Shown here: positions 10,235-18,090 of the stretch, piece by piece
Numbering within the stretch: the stretch's first letter is position 1
How the letters are laid out: each line of letters opens with the position of its first letter
The notes under the pieces: model-generated
Seen by the model: the letters and a program-made list of their open reading frames with translations, nothing else
Told to the model about the DNA's origin: nothing
Database searches by the model: none
From: CAVSJR01 sp963728285
Lineage (GTDB): Bacteria > Actinomycetota > UBA4738 > HRBIN12
DNA: 64,000 nt
Direction of reading: 5' to 3'
NCBI GenBank assembly: GCA_963728285.1
Contig: CAVSJR010000001.1
Span: 496,001-560,000, forward strand
Made by a program: the position numbers and the translations under genes

Positions 10235-10408
10235 TCAGCGCAGGCGGATCTTCTCGGCGGTCTCGATCTGGACCACCCTGCCGTCCTGGACCACCAGGAG
10301 GATCGTCCCGTAGCTCAGCTTGCGGAGGACCTCGATCACGCGCAGGAGGACCTCCTGCTCCTCCTCGGTGACCGGCGCGAAATCCTTCGGCTCATCCTGG
10401 CCAGGCAT
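10235..10408 (-). CDS. DUF2292 (YezD-family) small protein, copy B
   Basis: A 57-residue protein, start ATG 10408, stop 10235. It contains EEQEVLLRVIEVLRKLSYG followed by TILLVVQDGRVVQIETAEK and RLR, nearly the same C-terminal block as copy A at 5.8-6.0 kb. It lies upstream of the sulfate-operon promoter on the same strand and may be cotranscribed. Family function is unknown, but its repeated presence in this sulfate/sulfonate locus supports a link to sulfur uptake or assimilation. Confidence 0.85.
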   Translation of the reverse strand: MPGQDEPKDFAPVTEEEQEVLLRVIEVLRKLSYGTILLVVQDGRVVQIETAEKIRLR

Positions 10409-10548
10409 GACGTGGCCGACGATACCGCATCGCCCCCACCCCCCCGGGCCTGCGCCGAGCCTCTTCCCACGCCCCGATGGCCGCGAGCCGAGGGAAGGGG
10501 CCCGATGTGGCGATCGTGTGGCACGCTCGCCCGGTGCTCCCGGAGGCG

Positions 10549-10577
10549 TTGACCCTTCGCGGACCCGCCGCTAGCAT
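10549..10577 (+). promoter_or_regulatory. Promoter of the rhodanese gene
   Basis: TTGACC (10549-10554), a 17-bp spacer, then TAGCAT (10572-10577). Transcription should begin near 10584, which places the whole repeated hairpin region in the 5' untranslated leader. Confidence 0.6.
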
Positions 10578-10583
10578 CGGTAG

Positions 10584-10689
10584 CTGGTAGCTGACCAGAC
10601 CACTGGAGGCTCGGGCAGCACGAGCTGACCAGAACACTGGAGGCCGCGGCAGACGCCGCGGCCTTTCGCATAGGCGAAGGAGGTTGCCG
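10584..10689 (+). ncRNA. Candidate cis-regulatory leader RNA: tandem two-hairpin module
   Basis: The leader carries CTGACCAGAMCACTGGAGG twice, at 10591 and 10625, 34 nt apart. In each copy CCAG/CTGG closes a four-base loop (ACCA or AACA), and AGG leads into a second hairpin: GCTCG/CGAGC (10609-10625, loop GGCAGCA) and GGCCGCGG/CCGCGGCC (10642-10663, loop CAGACG). A third possible hairpin pairs CCTTTCGC (10662-10669) with GCGAAGG (10674-10680), covering the start of the GAAGGAGG ribosome site. I do not recognise it as a known riboswitch class. Translation or termination control of the sulfurtransferase is inferred. Confidence 0.5.
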
Positions 10690-11559
10690 ATGCAGAGCCG
10701 CACCTACATGCCGGATCCGGACGCCCCGCTCGTCGAAACGGATTGGCTCGCGAAGCGGCTCGGCGACGACCGCCTCCACGTGATCGAGGTGGGACGGGAC
10801 GCGAGCGAGTACGAGCGAGGACATATCCCCGGCGCCGTCGCGTGGACGTGCGGCACGGACCTGCACACGCCCGATCGCCGCGACGCGCTGACCCAGCGCG
10901 ACCTGACGCGCCTGCTGCGATCCAGCGGCGTGCGCCGGGGCGGCACCATCGTGCTGTACGGCGGGGATGACAACTGGTTCGCCGCCCATGCCTATTGGGT
11001 GCTGAAGCTGCGCGGCTACGACGGGGCCAAGCTCCTCGACGGCGGCCGCCGCGCGTGGGAGCTCGAGGACCGGCCCATGACTCGATCCCGTTCGCTCGTC
11101 GCCACGACCGACGTGAACGTCCGCGGCCTGCTCACGAATCGGATTCGCGCCTTCCGCGACGAGGTGGTCGCCGCGGCGGCGGCCCATCCCGGGGGGGACG
11201 AGCTGACCTTCCTGGATGTTCGCTCGCCCGAGGAGTATCGCGGCGAACGCCTTCATCCGGAGGACCTCCCCGGCGAGGTCTCACAGGTCGCCGGGCACAT
11301 CCCGGGCGCCCGCAACATCCCGTGGGACGCCTCGACCAACCGGGACGGGACCTACAGGCGCGCCGGCGAGCTCCGCGAGCTGTACGCGGAGGCTGGGCTC
11401 ACGCCGGACCGCGACATCGTCACGTACTGCAGCGTCGGGGAGCGATCGGCGCATAGCTGGTTCGTCCTGCACGAGCTGCTCGGCTATCCGAACGTGAAGA
11501 ACTACGACGGCTCCTGGACCGAATACGGCTCCCTCGTCGGCGTTCCCGTGGAGGTGTAG
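10690..11559 (+). CDS. Thiosulfate/3-mercaptopyruvate sulfurtransferase (two rhodanese domains)
   Basis: Transfers sulfane sulfur from thiosulfate or mercaptopyruvate to a thiophilic acceptor. It is 289 residues with two rhodanese domains: residues about 15-130 (VIEVGRDASEYERGHIPGAV, inactive-type) and about 150-285 (LDVRSPEEYRGERL, AGHIPGARNIPW), with the active-site loop CSVGERS. The start ATG 10690 lies six bases after GAAGGAGG; a TTG two codons earlier lacks spacing. It is divergent from the sulfate operon, and the structured leader upstream suggests control by sulfur status. Confidence 0.93.
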   Translation: MQSRTYMPDPDAPLVETDWLAKRLGDDRLHVIEVGRDASEYERGHIPGAVAWTCGTDLHTPDRRDALTQRDLTRLLRSSGVRRGGTIVLYGGDDNWFAAHAYWVLKLRGYDGAKLLDGGRRAWELEDRPMTRSRSLVATTDVNVRGLLTNRIRAFRDEVVAAAAAHPGGDELTFLDVRSPEEYRGERLHPEDLPGEVSQVAGHIPGARNIPWDASTNRDGTYRRAGELRELYAEAGLTPDRDIVTYCSVGERSAHSWFVLHELLGYPNVKNYDGSWTEYGSLVGVPVEV

Positions 11560-11681
11560 TCGATTGGAGCTTTCGTCCCGCTCACGACGGAGGCCTTGAT
11601 GGCCACGCTTCGCGCGCAGGGCGATCAAAGCGAGCTGGGCCGGGGAACACCCATCTGCAGCGCCCCTCTCCCCGGCCCAGC

Positions 11682-11703
11682 CCCCTCCTCGAAACGGGAG
11701 GGG
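11682..11703. terminator. Hairpin between convergent rhodanese and clpP
   Basis: CCCCTCC and GGAGGGG pair around a short GAAA-containing loop between the 3' ends of two convergent genes. There is no long T run, so it is at best a weak bidirectional terminator. Confidence 0.4.
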
Positions 11704-11726
11704 TGCGCAAGGAGCGTCACGCTCGC

Positions 11727-12366
11727 TCACGTGTGGATGGCGACCGCAGCGTGGCCGAGCGAGCGAAGGCTCCGTGTCGAGACCACGTGATCGACGAGGC
11801 CGTACGCCCTCGCCTCCTCGGCTCCGAGGATGAAGTCCCGATCCGTATCGGCCTTGATCCGCTCGATCGGCTGGCCCGTGTGCTCGGCGAGGATCTCCTC
11901 CATGCGCCGTCGCTGACGAAGGATCTCCTTGGCGTGGATCTCGATGTCGGCGGACTGGCCCTCGATGCCGCCGTGCGGCTGGTGGATCAGGACGCGGGCG
12001 TTGGGCAGCGCGAACCGCTTGCCGGCCACCCCGGCGGCCAGGATGACCGCGGCCGCCGAGGCCGCCTGGCCCAGGCAATAGGTCGCGACGTCGGAGCGGA
12101 TCGAGCGTCATCGTGTCGTAGATCGCGAAGAGCGCCGTGGCGGCCCCGCCGGGGCTGTTCACATACAGGGCGATGTCCTTGTCGGGATCCTCGGCCTCGA
12201 GGAACAGGAGCTGGGCGATCAGGAGGTTGGCGACCCCATCGTCGATCGGCGTGCCGAGGAAGACGACGCGTTCCTTCAGCAGACGGGAGTAGATGTCGAA
12301 CGCCCGCTCGCCTCTGCTGGTTTGCTCGATGACGGTCGGAACGAGCACGCCCTCGCCTCGAATCAT
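11727..12366 (-). CDS. clpP: ATP-dependent Clp protease proteolytic subunit (one frame break)
   Basis: Serine peptidase ring of the Clp protease. It contains LYVNSPGGAATALFAIYDTM, the nucleophile region GQAASAAAVILAAG, the histidine motif LIHQPHGGIEGQ and ERIKADTDRDFILGAEEA with the catalytic Asp. One extra G near 12105 (CTC-G-ATC) separates DTMTL from RSDVATYCLGQ. The start ATG 12366 has GGAGG seven bases upstream. About 212 residues after correction. It is divergent from the SRPBCC/ArsR pair, sharing a region with two palindromes. Actinobacteria usually carry several ClpPs, so this may not be the housekeeping copy. Confidence 0.92.
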
Positions 12367-12398
12367 CCCTGGACCTCCTTCGACCGGAGAGCTACAAT

Positions 12399-12456
12399 GC
12401 AACCTCAGAGTTGCGATTCTAGGCGGTTCCCGACCGCTCCGCAACCTTAAGGTTGC
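12399..12456. promoter_or_regulatory. Twin operator palindromes, clpP / SRPBCC-ArsR intergenic region
   Basis: GCAACCTCAGAGTTGC (12399-12414) and the perfect palindrome GCAACCTTAAGGTTGC (12441-12456) are spaced 42 bp start to start, four helical turns, so both face the same side of DNA. The second ends nine bases before the SRPBCC ATG. Most likely the sites of the ArsR-type repressor encoded downstream. Confidence 0.7.
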
Positions 12457-12464
12457 CAAGGGGG

Positions 12465-12914
12465 ATGCTCGTGGAGACTCCGATCCAGCGACACGTGCGG
12501 CCGCCGGTTCAGCGAGTGGTCGAGCTCGACGCCACGCCCGACGTCGTGTGGGAAACGATCACGCGCTCCGAGGAGCTCGCGGCGTGGTTCGGCGCCGATG
12601 CCGAGGTCGATCCGCGGCCGGGCGGGCCCGTGCGATTCCGATGGCCGGACGGCAGCGAGCGCCGAGGTGTCGTCGAGGTCGCAGAGCGCCCTCGACGGTT
12701 CGCCTTTCGGTGGAGGGAGCTCGGGCGGAGCGAGCACGGAATCGAGATCGGCGAGACCTCGCGCGTGGAGTTCCTTCTCGAGCCCATCGCCCAGCGCACT
12801 CGGCTCACCGTCACCGAGCACCCGGGCATCGTTCGGGCCGACGCGATCGCGACCGACTCGGTCGCGATCCCACCAACCCCACGCGGGATGCCGCCGTTGC
12901 GTGCGTCGGCGTGA
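12465..12914 (+). CDS. SRPBCC (AHSA1-like) domain protein
   Basis: A 149-residue START-fold protein of the activator-of-Hsp90-like type. RVVELDATPDVVWETITRSE and LAAWFGADAEVDPRPGGPV open the fold, and VEVAERPRRFAFRWRE with RLTVTEHPG closes it. Such proteins are regularly cotranscribed with ArsR-type regulators and may bind a hydrophobic ligand; no reaction is known. ATG 12465 was chosen over TTG 12453 because it follows the purine run AAGGGGG. The end overlaps the arsR start in GTGA. Confidence 0.85.
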   Translation: MLVETPIQRHVRPPVQRVVELDATPDVVWETITRSEELAAWFGADAEVDPRPGGPVRFRWPDGSERRGVVEVAERPRRFAFRWRELGRSEHGIEIGETSRVEFLLEPIAQRTRLTVTEHPGIVRADAIATDSVAIPPTPRGMPPLRASA

Positions 12915-13240
12915 GGGAGCCGCCGGTCGTCGGAGCCGTCTTCACCGCGCTGTCGGATCCGACGCGTCGTGAGGTGGTGCGGCGGCTCGCCGGCGAGGTG
13001 TCGTTCACCGTCACCGAGCTTGCCTCGGAGCTGCCCGTGACGCGACAGGCCGTCGCGAAGCATCTGGCGGTCCTCGAGGAGGCCGGGCTCGTGAGCGCGA
13101 CGACCCAGGGACGCCGGCGTCGATATCGGCTGACGCCGGGGCCGCTGACCGACGCCATGGGATGGATGGCAGACGTCGGCGCCGAATGGGACGAGCGCCT
13201 CGCCGCGTTGCGGAGCCATCTCAGAGGAGGGTCTGCGTAG
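12911..13240 (+). CDS. ArsR-family transcriptional regulator
   Basis: A 109-residue winged-helix repressor. VFTALSDPTRREVVRRLAG is the ArsR opening, TELASELPVTRQAVAKHLAVL the recognition helix region and GRRRRYRLTPGPLTDAMGWM the wing and dimer helix. No metal-binding ELCVCDL-type motif is present, so it belongs to the SRPBCC-associated, non-metal subgroup. It starts at GTG 12911 within the SRPBCC stop (GTGA). It probably represses its own operon, and perhaps clpP, through the twin palindromes at 12.40-12.46 kb. Confidence 0.9.
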   Translation: MREPPVVGAVFTALSDPTRREVVRRLAGEVSFTVTELASELPVTRQAVAKHLAVLEEAGLVSATTQGRRRRYRLTPGPLTDAMGWMADVGAEWDERLAALRSHLRGGSA

Positions 13241-13248
13241 GCGGTGGC

Positions 13249-13839
13249 CTACGAACGCGTCGACGGCAGCCAGGTGGCCCGCCCGGACTCGTGGGCGGCG
13301 ATCTCCGCCTCACGGCGCAGCGTGAGGCCGATGTCGTCGAGGCCCTCCATCAACCGCCAGCGGGTGTAGTCGTCCAGCTCGAAGTCCTCCTCGACGCCCC
13401 CCGATCGGACGACCCGCCGTTCGAGGTCGACGACGATCTCCGTGGACGGATCATCCAGGACCGAGTCCATCAACGCGCGGACGGAGTCGGACGCGAGCTC
13501 GACCGGCAGCAGGCCGATCTTCGTGCAGTTGTTTCGGAAGATGTCGGCGAAGCTCGGGGCGATGAGGGCGCGGAAGCCGGCGTCCTCGAGCGCCCAGGGG
13601 GCGTGCTCTCGGCTCGAGCCCGATCCGAAGTTCGCGCCGGCGATCAGGATCGACGCCCCCGCATACCGGTCGTCGTTGAGGACGAACGCCGGGTCCTTTC
13701 TCCACTCGGCGAACAGAAACGGCCCGAAGCCGGTTCGCTCGACCCGCTTCAGGTACTCCGCCGGGATGATCTGATCGGTATCGACGTCGGAGCGGTCGAG
13801 CGGAAGCGCGGTGCCCGTGACGACCCGAACCGGCTCCAT
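13249..13839 (-). CDS. leuD: 3-isopropylmalate dehydratase small subunit
   Basis: With LeuC, isomerises 2-isopropylmalate to 3-isopropylmalate in leucine synthesis. It is 196 residues, normal. Landmarks are DTDQIIPAEYLKRVERTGFG and the swivel-domain signature GANFGSGSSREHAPWAL, then FADIFRNNCTKIGLLPVEL. It starts four bases after the leuC stop and is its operon partner. It is convergent with arsR. Confidence 0.96.
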   Translation of the reverse strand: MEPVRVVTGTALPLDRSDVDTDQIIPAEYLKRVERTGFGPFLFAEWRKDPAFVLNDDRYAGASILIAGANFGSGSSREHAPWALEDAGFRALIAPSFADIFRNNCTKIGLLPVELASDSVRALMDSVLDDPSTEIVVDLERRVVRSGGVEEDFELDDYTRWRLMEGLDDIGLTLRREAEIAAHESGRATWLPSTRS

Positions 13840-13843
13840 GCGA

Positions 13844-15247
13844 TCAAGCCTCCCCGGCGGACAGCTCGTCGGGCGTGGCGAAGTGCCCCAGCACGGCGGT
13901 GGCCGCCGCGACCTGAGGGCTGACGAGGTGCGTCCGGCCCCCCTTGCCCTGCCGGCCCTCGAAGTTGCGGTTCGAGGTGGACGCGCATCGATCCCCGGGG
14001 CTCAGCACATCGGGGTTCATTCCCAGGCACATGGAACACCCGGCTCCGCGCCATTCGAAGCCCGCGGCGGTGAAGACGCGGTCGAGTCCCTCTCGCTCCG
14101 CCTGTTGCTTGACCAGCGCGGATCCCGGCACGACGAGCGCCCGCAGCTCGGGGCGGACGCGGCGTCCGTCGACGATGCGCGCGGCCGAGCGCAGGTCCTC
14201 GATCCGGCTGTTCGTGCACGAGCCGATGAAGATCGTGTCCGGCCGGATCTCCCGGATCGGCGTTCCGGGGCGCAGGTCCATGTACTCCAGGGCGCGAACG
14301 GCGGCGTCCCGCCGGCTCGGCTCCTCGAAGGAATCCGGGTCGGGAACGACGTCGTCGATGGTCACCGTCTGCGCCGGGTTGGTGCCCCAGCTCACGTACG
14401 GACGCAGGGCGGCCGCGTCGATCCGCACCTCACGATCGAAGGGCGCGTCCGAGTCACCCACGAGCGAGCGCCAGTCGTCCAGCGCGCGTTCCCACTCCGC
14501 ACCCGCGGGGGCACTCGGCCGGCCCTCCAGATAGGAGAAGGTCGTGTCGTCGGGTGCGATCATGCCCGCGCGGGCGCCGGCCTCGATCGACATGTTGCAG
14601 ATCGTCATGCGCCCCTCCATCGACAGCGAGCGAATCGCGGAGCCTCGGTACTCGAGGACGTGGCCGACGCCTCCGTCGGTGCCGATCCGAGCGATGATCC
14701 CGAGGATGACGTCCTTCGCCGTGACGCCGTGAGGCAGCTCGCCGTCCACCGTGACGGCCATGGTGCCGGGGCGGGTCTGTGGCAGCGCCTGTGTCGCGAG
14801 CACATGCTCGACCTCCGAGGTCCCGATCCCGATGGCGAGGGCGCCGAAGGCGCCGTGCGTGGATGTGTGTGAGTCTCCACAGACGATCACGAGCCCGGGC
14901 TGGGTCAGCCCCATCTGTGGCCCGATGACGTGCACGATCCCCTGGCCGATGGAGCCCATCGGGAACAGCGGAATCCCGAACTCCTCGCAGTTCGCGCTGA
15001 GCGCCTCCATCTGTCGCCGCGACACCGCGTCCGCGTCGCCGGGTGCCGTCGGCACGTTGTGGTCCATCGTCGCGATCGTGAGGTCGGGGCGGCGCACGGA
15101 GCGCCCGGCCATCCGCAGGCCGTCGAATGCCTGCGGGCTGGTCACCTCGTGAACGAGATGGAGATCGACGTAGAGGAGGTCCGGCTCGCCGGCGGCGCGA
15201 TGGACCACGTGGCGTTCCCAGACCTTCTCCGACAGCGTCTGCGGCAT
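13844..15247 (-). CDS. leuC: 3-isopropylmalate dehydratase large subunit
   Basis: Catalytic [4Fe-4S] subunit of isopropylmalate isomerase, 467 residues. IATMDHNVPT and CGDSHTSTHGAFGALA open the protein; the cluster cysteines are in FIGSCTNS and GCSMCLGMN, and STSNRNFEGRQGKGGRTHLVS is the C-terminal signature. ATG 15247, seven bases after AAGGGGA, was preferred over GTG 15274. It is divergent from an IclR regulator with an inverted repeat between them, which points to NdgR-like control. Confidence 0.96.
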   Translation of the reverse strand: MPQTLSEKVWERHVVHRAAGEPDLLYVDLHLVHEVTSPQAFDGLRMAGRSVRRPDLTIATMDHNVPTAPGDADAVSRRQMEALSANCEEFGIPLFPMGSIGQGIVHVIGPQMGLTQPGLVIVCGDSHTSTHGAFGALAIGIGTSEVEHVLATQALPQTRPGTMAVTVDGELPHGVTAKDVILGIIARIGTDGGVGHVLEYRGSAIRSLSMEGRMTICNMSIEAGARAGMIAPDDTTFSYLEGRPSAPAGAEWERALDDWRSLVGDSDAPFDREVRIDAAALRPYVSWGTNPAQTVTIDDVVPDPDSFEEPSRRDAAVRALEYMDLRPGTPIREIRPDTIFIGSCTNSRIEDLRSAARIVDGRRVRPELRALVVPGSALVKQQAEREGLDRVFTAAGFEWRGAGCSMCLGMNPDVLSPGDRCASTSNRNFEGRQGKGGRTHLVSPQVAAATAVLGHFATPDELSAGEA

Positions 15248-15280
15248 CGAACCGTCCCCTTGCGGCGTCACCAATCATCG

Positions 15281-15299
15281 AGTTCCGAATGTTGGAACT
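15281..15299. promoter_or_regulatory. Inverted repeat between leuC and iclR
   Basis: AGTTCC-N7-GGAACT is perfect in both arms and lies 33 bp from the leuC start and 18 bp from the iclR start. A -10-like TACCAT (15303-15308) for iclR follows directly. It is a likely IclR-family operator controlling both genes. Confidence 0.65.
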
Positions 15300-15317
15300 T
15301 GATACCATTATGTAGGC

Positions 15318-16118
15318 ATGAGGGTAACACACTCGAGGGACGGGACATCCGGCGCGGGGCACGACGACCGCGCGAGGTCGGGCGTCGGTGTCCTCGACCG
15401 CGCGGTCGCGATCCTCGATGCCGTCCAGGCCGGGGCGACGACCTTCACGGACATCTCGACCCGGACGGGCTTCAGTCGTTCCACGGCGCACCGGTTGATC
15501 AAGGCGCTCGAGGAGCACGAGCTGCTCGCCGGGGCCGACGGCCGTGGGTATCGGCTCGGTCCGAAGCTCCTTCGCCTCGCCGCCACGGCGGCGCGCGACC
15601 TTCCCCTTCGGGCTCTTGCGCACCCCCCGGTCGAGCGTCTGGCCGCGAGCACGGGCGAGAGCGCGCACCTGTACGTGAGGACGCTGAACGAGCGCGTCTG
15701 CGTCGACGCCGTCGAGTCCACGCGTGAATTGCGAACGATCGTCGACGTCGGCGCGTCCCTTCCGCTCACCGCCGGCTCGGCGGGAAAGATCTTCATGGCC
15801 TGGTCCCCGGGAGAGGAGCGCGAGCGACTGCTGTCGCTGACCGAGCCCCTCACGCCCGATACGCCGACGGGCGAGGCCCTCGAGCGCCAGCTGAACGCCG
15901 CCCGCCGCCGAGGATGGGCGGCGAGCGCGGGCGAACGCCAGGCCGGAGTCGCATCGGTGAGCGCTCCGATCCTCGGGCCCTCCGGAGAGCTCGTCGCCGT
16001 CGTCTCGCTGTCGGGCCCGCAGAGTCGGCTCGGCCGGGGGGTGGCCGGTCGCTACGCGCCGGCCGTGGTCGCCGCCGCTCGCGAGATCGAACGGGCGATC
16101 GGCGCGGGCGCCGGCTGA
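15318..16118 (+). CDS. IclR-family regulator, NdgR-like
   Basis: A 266-residue IclR protein: a winged HTH at about residues 24-85 (VLDRAVAILDAVQAGATT, DISTRTGFSRSTAHRLIKAL) and an effector domain at about 100-255 with AGSAGKIFMAWSP and AGVASVSAPILGPSGELVA. Its divergent position to leuCD is the conserved NdgR arrangement of actinobacteria, where the protein controls leucine and other amino-acid genes. The operator candidate is the AGTTCC inverted repeat. The start ATG is preceded by TACCAT at 10 nt, so it is probably leaderless. Confidence 0.9.
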   Translation: MRVTHSRDGTSGAGHDDRARSGVGVLDRAVAILDAVQAGATTFTDISTRTGFSRSTAHRLIKALEEHELLAGADGRGYRLGPKLLRLAATAARDLPLRALAHPPVERLAASTGESAHLYVRTLNERVCVDAVESTRELRTIVDVGASLPLTAGSAGKIFMAWSPGEERERLLSLTEPLTPDTPTGEALERQLNAARRRGWAASAGERQAGVASVSAPILGPSGELVAVVSLSGPQSRLGRGVAGRYAPAVVAAAREIERAIGAGAG

Positions 16119-16128
16119 GCGCGCCGCC

Positions 16129-17448
16129 TCACCGCAGGCTCGTGGGGACGTCGGTGTCCTCGCCCGGAAGCACCAGCAGCGCCGTTCCCACGCGGCGTTG
16201 CCGATGTCCCGCGTTCGACGGTCGGTTCACGACCCCCTCGCCCCGAACCCACATCGTCGTCGAGCCCCCGCCGTCGAGGTTCAGCACGCCCTCGGCGCCC
16301 ATCTGCACGAACGCCTGAGCCCACTCGCGCAGCGACATGCCGACCGACCACCCGGTTTGCCGCCCGTCGACGGTCGCGATGAGGACACGCCCGTCGCGCG
16401 TGTAGCCCACCGCGGTCCGAGGCTGCGGTGCGCAGAAACTCGTGTCGCATCGGCGGGGGACGATGCCGCGACCGTCCTTCACGAGCACCGGCTGACCGCC
16501 GGCGATGTCGAGCACGTTCGGCAGGCCGACCGACCACTCCATCCGAACTCGATCGCCGGAGCGGAAGCGGGCAAGATCGCGTGCGCCCGAGGACCGCGCG
16601 TTCGCCGCCAGGACGAGGTCGATCCCCCCGTGAAGGGAGGGCGCACGGGCGCCGCAGCCGGACCTCGAGACGAGGTACGAACGCGTCGTCGCCGTTCGTC
16701 CCGCCGACCACGAGGGGCCGCTCTCGTGCCCGAGCTCCAGGTAGCACGCGTGCGACGGCGGAACGGCGACGGAGCCACCGATCGGCGTGTAGCCGGAGAC
16801 CTCGCCGCCCGAGGGATCGACGGTGTTCCAGTTCGAGACACGCAGGGCCGATCCACCGCCGCTCGCCGAGATCGACGGGCTGATTCGCCGGACGTAGATG
16901 TGCTGCTCGTCCTCCGAGATCGCGAACATGTTGCTGTCGTGCAGGGCCGTCTGCCACAGGGTCCCGTCCGATTGGAACAGGAACTCGGGCCGGCCCGGCA
17001 CGGTGAAGAACTCGCCGTTCACCCCCGCGAGGGCGTCGCCGTGCTCGGCGATCCGGCTCGTCGGCGCGAGGTGCGGGTAGGAACGTCCGGCACCGGCCAG
17101 CTCGAGCGTCGCCGGCGTCGAGGGATCCACCTCGAGCACGCGAAGCTGATTGGGGCCCGCCGGCTGGATGACCTCATGCAGGTAGACGCCGTCGGCGACG
17201 CGCCGGGTGCGATCGATGCGGAGCTCGAGCGGCCCGTGGGAGATCGCGAGCCTCGACGGATGCGGGACCGAAGGACCGCCCGAGGCGGTGGGCTCGGGAC
17301 GGCTCGCGGGCGACGAAGCCGGCGAGCCCGAGGAGTTCGATGCCCGAGAGGGGGCGCTCGTCTCCCGCGACCCTTCGCGGAGGACGATCATCGCGCACGC
17401 GACGACCGTCAACAGCAGCAGAGCCCAGACCGCCCTGGATCGAACCAT
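16129..17448 (-). CDS. Secreted phosphodiester glycosidase (NAGPA-like) family protein
   Basis: 439 residues with an N-terminal membrane anchor or signal (VWALLLLTVVACAMIVL), a Ser/Pro-rich linker to about residue 65, then a NAGPA-type domain (PF09992). Motifs are ALAGVNGEFFTVPGRPEFLF, PRTAVGYTRDGRVLIATVDG and VLNLDGGGSTTMWVRGEGVV, which form the family active site. Homologues remove GlcNAc from phosphodiester-linked sugars or act on cell-wall polymers; the substrate here is unknown. It is convergent with iclR and divergent from the nitroreductase. Confidence 0.85.
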   Translation of the reverse strand: MVRSRAVWALLLLTVVACAMIVLREGSRETSAPSRASNSSGSPASSPASRPEPTASGGPSVPHPSRLAISHGPLELRIDRTRRVADGVYLHEVIQPAGPNQLRVLEVDPSTPATLELAGAGRSYPHLAPTSRIAEHGDALAGVNGEFFTVPGRPEFLFQSDGTLWQTALHDSNMFAISEDEQHIYVRRISPSISASGGGSALRVSNWNTVDPSGGEVSGYTPIGGSVAVPPSHACYLELGHESGPSWSAGRTATTRSYLVSRSGCGARAPSLHGGIDLVLAANARSSGARDLARFRSGDRVRMEWSVGLPNVLDIAGGQPVLVKDGRGIVPRRCDTSFCAPQPRTAVGYTRDGRVLIATVDGRQTGWSVGMSLREWAQAFVQMGAEGVLNLDGGGSTTMWVRGEGVVNRPSNAGHRQRRVGTALLVLPGEDTDVPTSLR

Positions 17449-17505
17449 CCCCCGAGGCTTCGGGATCTACCTGCGACGCCTTGAGCGGGGCCGTACCATG
17501 CTCGG

Positions 17506-18027
17506 ATGGACGCGTGGACCGCCATCTCGACTCGCAGGAACGTGAGGCGGTTCTCGGAGCGCGCCATCCCTCCAGAGGAGCTCGACCGCATCGTGGACGC
17601 GGCGCGCCTGGCGCCGAGCTCCAAGAACGAGCAGCGCTGGGCGTTCGTCGTCTGCACCGACCGGGATCATCTCCGCGAGCTCGCCCGCGTCGGCGACTAC
17701 GCCGGGCACCTGGGGTCGGCCGCGGCCGCCATCGCGATCGTGACGCCGAACGCCGCCGACGGGGAGGAGCGCGAGTCGATCGCGTTCGACGCGGGGCAGG
17801 CCACCGAGAACGCGATGCTCGCCGCGTGGGAGCTCGGGATCGGAAGCTCTCACGCCTCCGTCTACGACGAGCCGCTCGCGAGGGAGCTCCTCGGCTATCC
17901 CGAGGACATGCGCTGCGATGTGCTCATCTCGTTGGGCTATCCGGCGGATCCGACCATCTTCCGGCGCCCCCCGCGGGGCCGCCGGCCGCTCGGCGAGGTC
18001 CGGCACCACGAGCGCTACGACCGGTAG
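17506..18027 (+). CDS. Nitroreductase-family FMN oxidoreductase
   Basis: 173 residues. ISTRRNVRRFSERAIPPEEL and ARLAPSSKNEQRWAFVV carry the phosphate and flavin contacts, and DAGQATENAMLAAWELGIGS is the central helix; LISLGYPADPTIFRRPPR ends the fold. It uses NAD(P)H to reduce nitro- or quinone-type substrates; the natural one is unknown. TACCAT (17494-17499) lies six bases before the ATG, so it is probably leaderless. No partner gene is overlapped. Confidence 0.88.
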   Translation: MDAWTAISTRRNVRRFSERAIPPEELDRIVDAARLAPSSKNEQRWAFVVCTDRDHLRELARVGDYAGHLGSAAAAIAIVTPNAADGEERESIAFDAGQATENAMLAAWELGIGSSHASVYDEPLARELLGYPEDMRCDVLISLGYPADPTIFRRPPRGRRPLGEVRHHERYDR

Positions 18028-18037
18028 CCGAGCCGAG

Positions 18038-18084
18038 CATCATCCCGGCGGGATGATGGATGCGATGCCGCGCGGACCTAGGCT
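18038..18084 (+). promoter_or_regulatory. Palindromic activator-type site a with -10 (TAGGCT)
   Basis: The site at 18038-18058 has perfect 9-bp arms, CATCATCCC and GGGATGATG, around GGC. TAGGCT begins 31 bp from the centre. The predicted transcript start coincides with an ATG at 18091, upstream of the DUF4239 gene. Confidence 0.7.
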
Positions 18085-18090
18085 GTCGCA

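Noticed and set aside
10591..10663. Guanidine-II (mini-ykkC) riboswitch as an explanation for the tandem hairpins
   Set aside because: That class has two short hairpins with ACGR loops; here the loops are ACCA/AACA and GGCAGCA/CAGACG, and the gene is not a guanidine gene.
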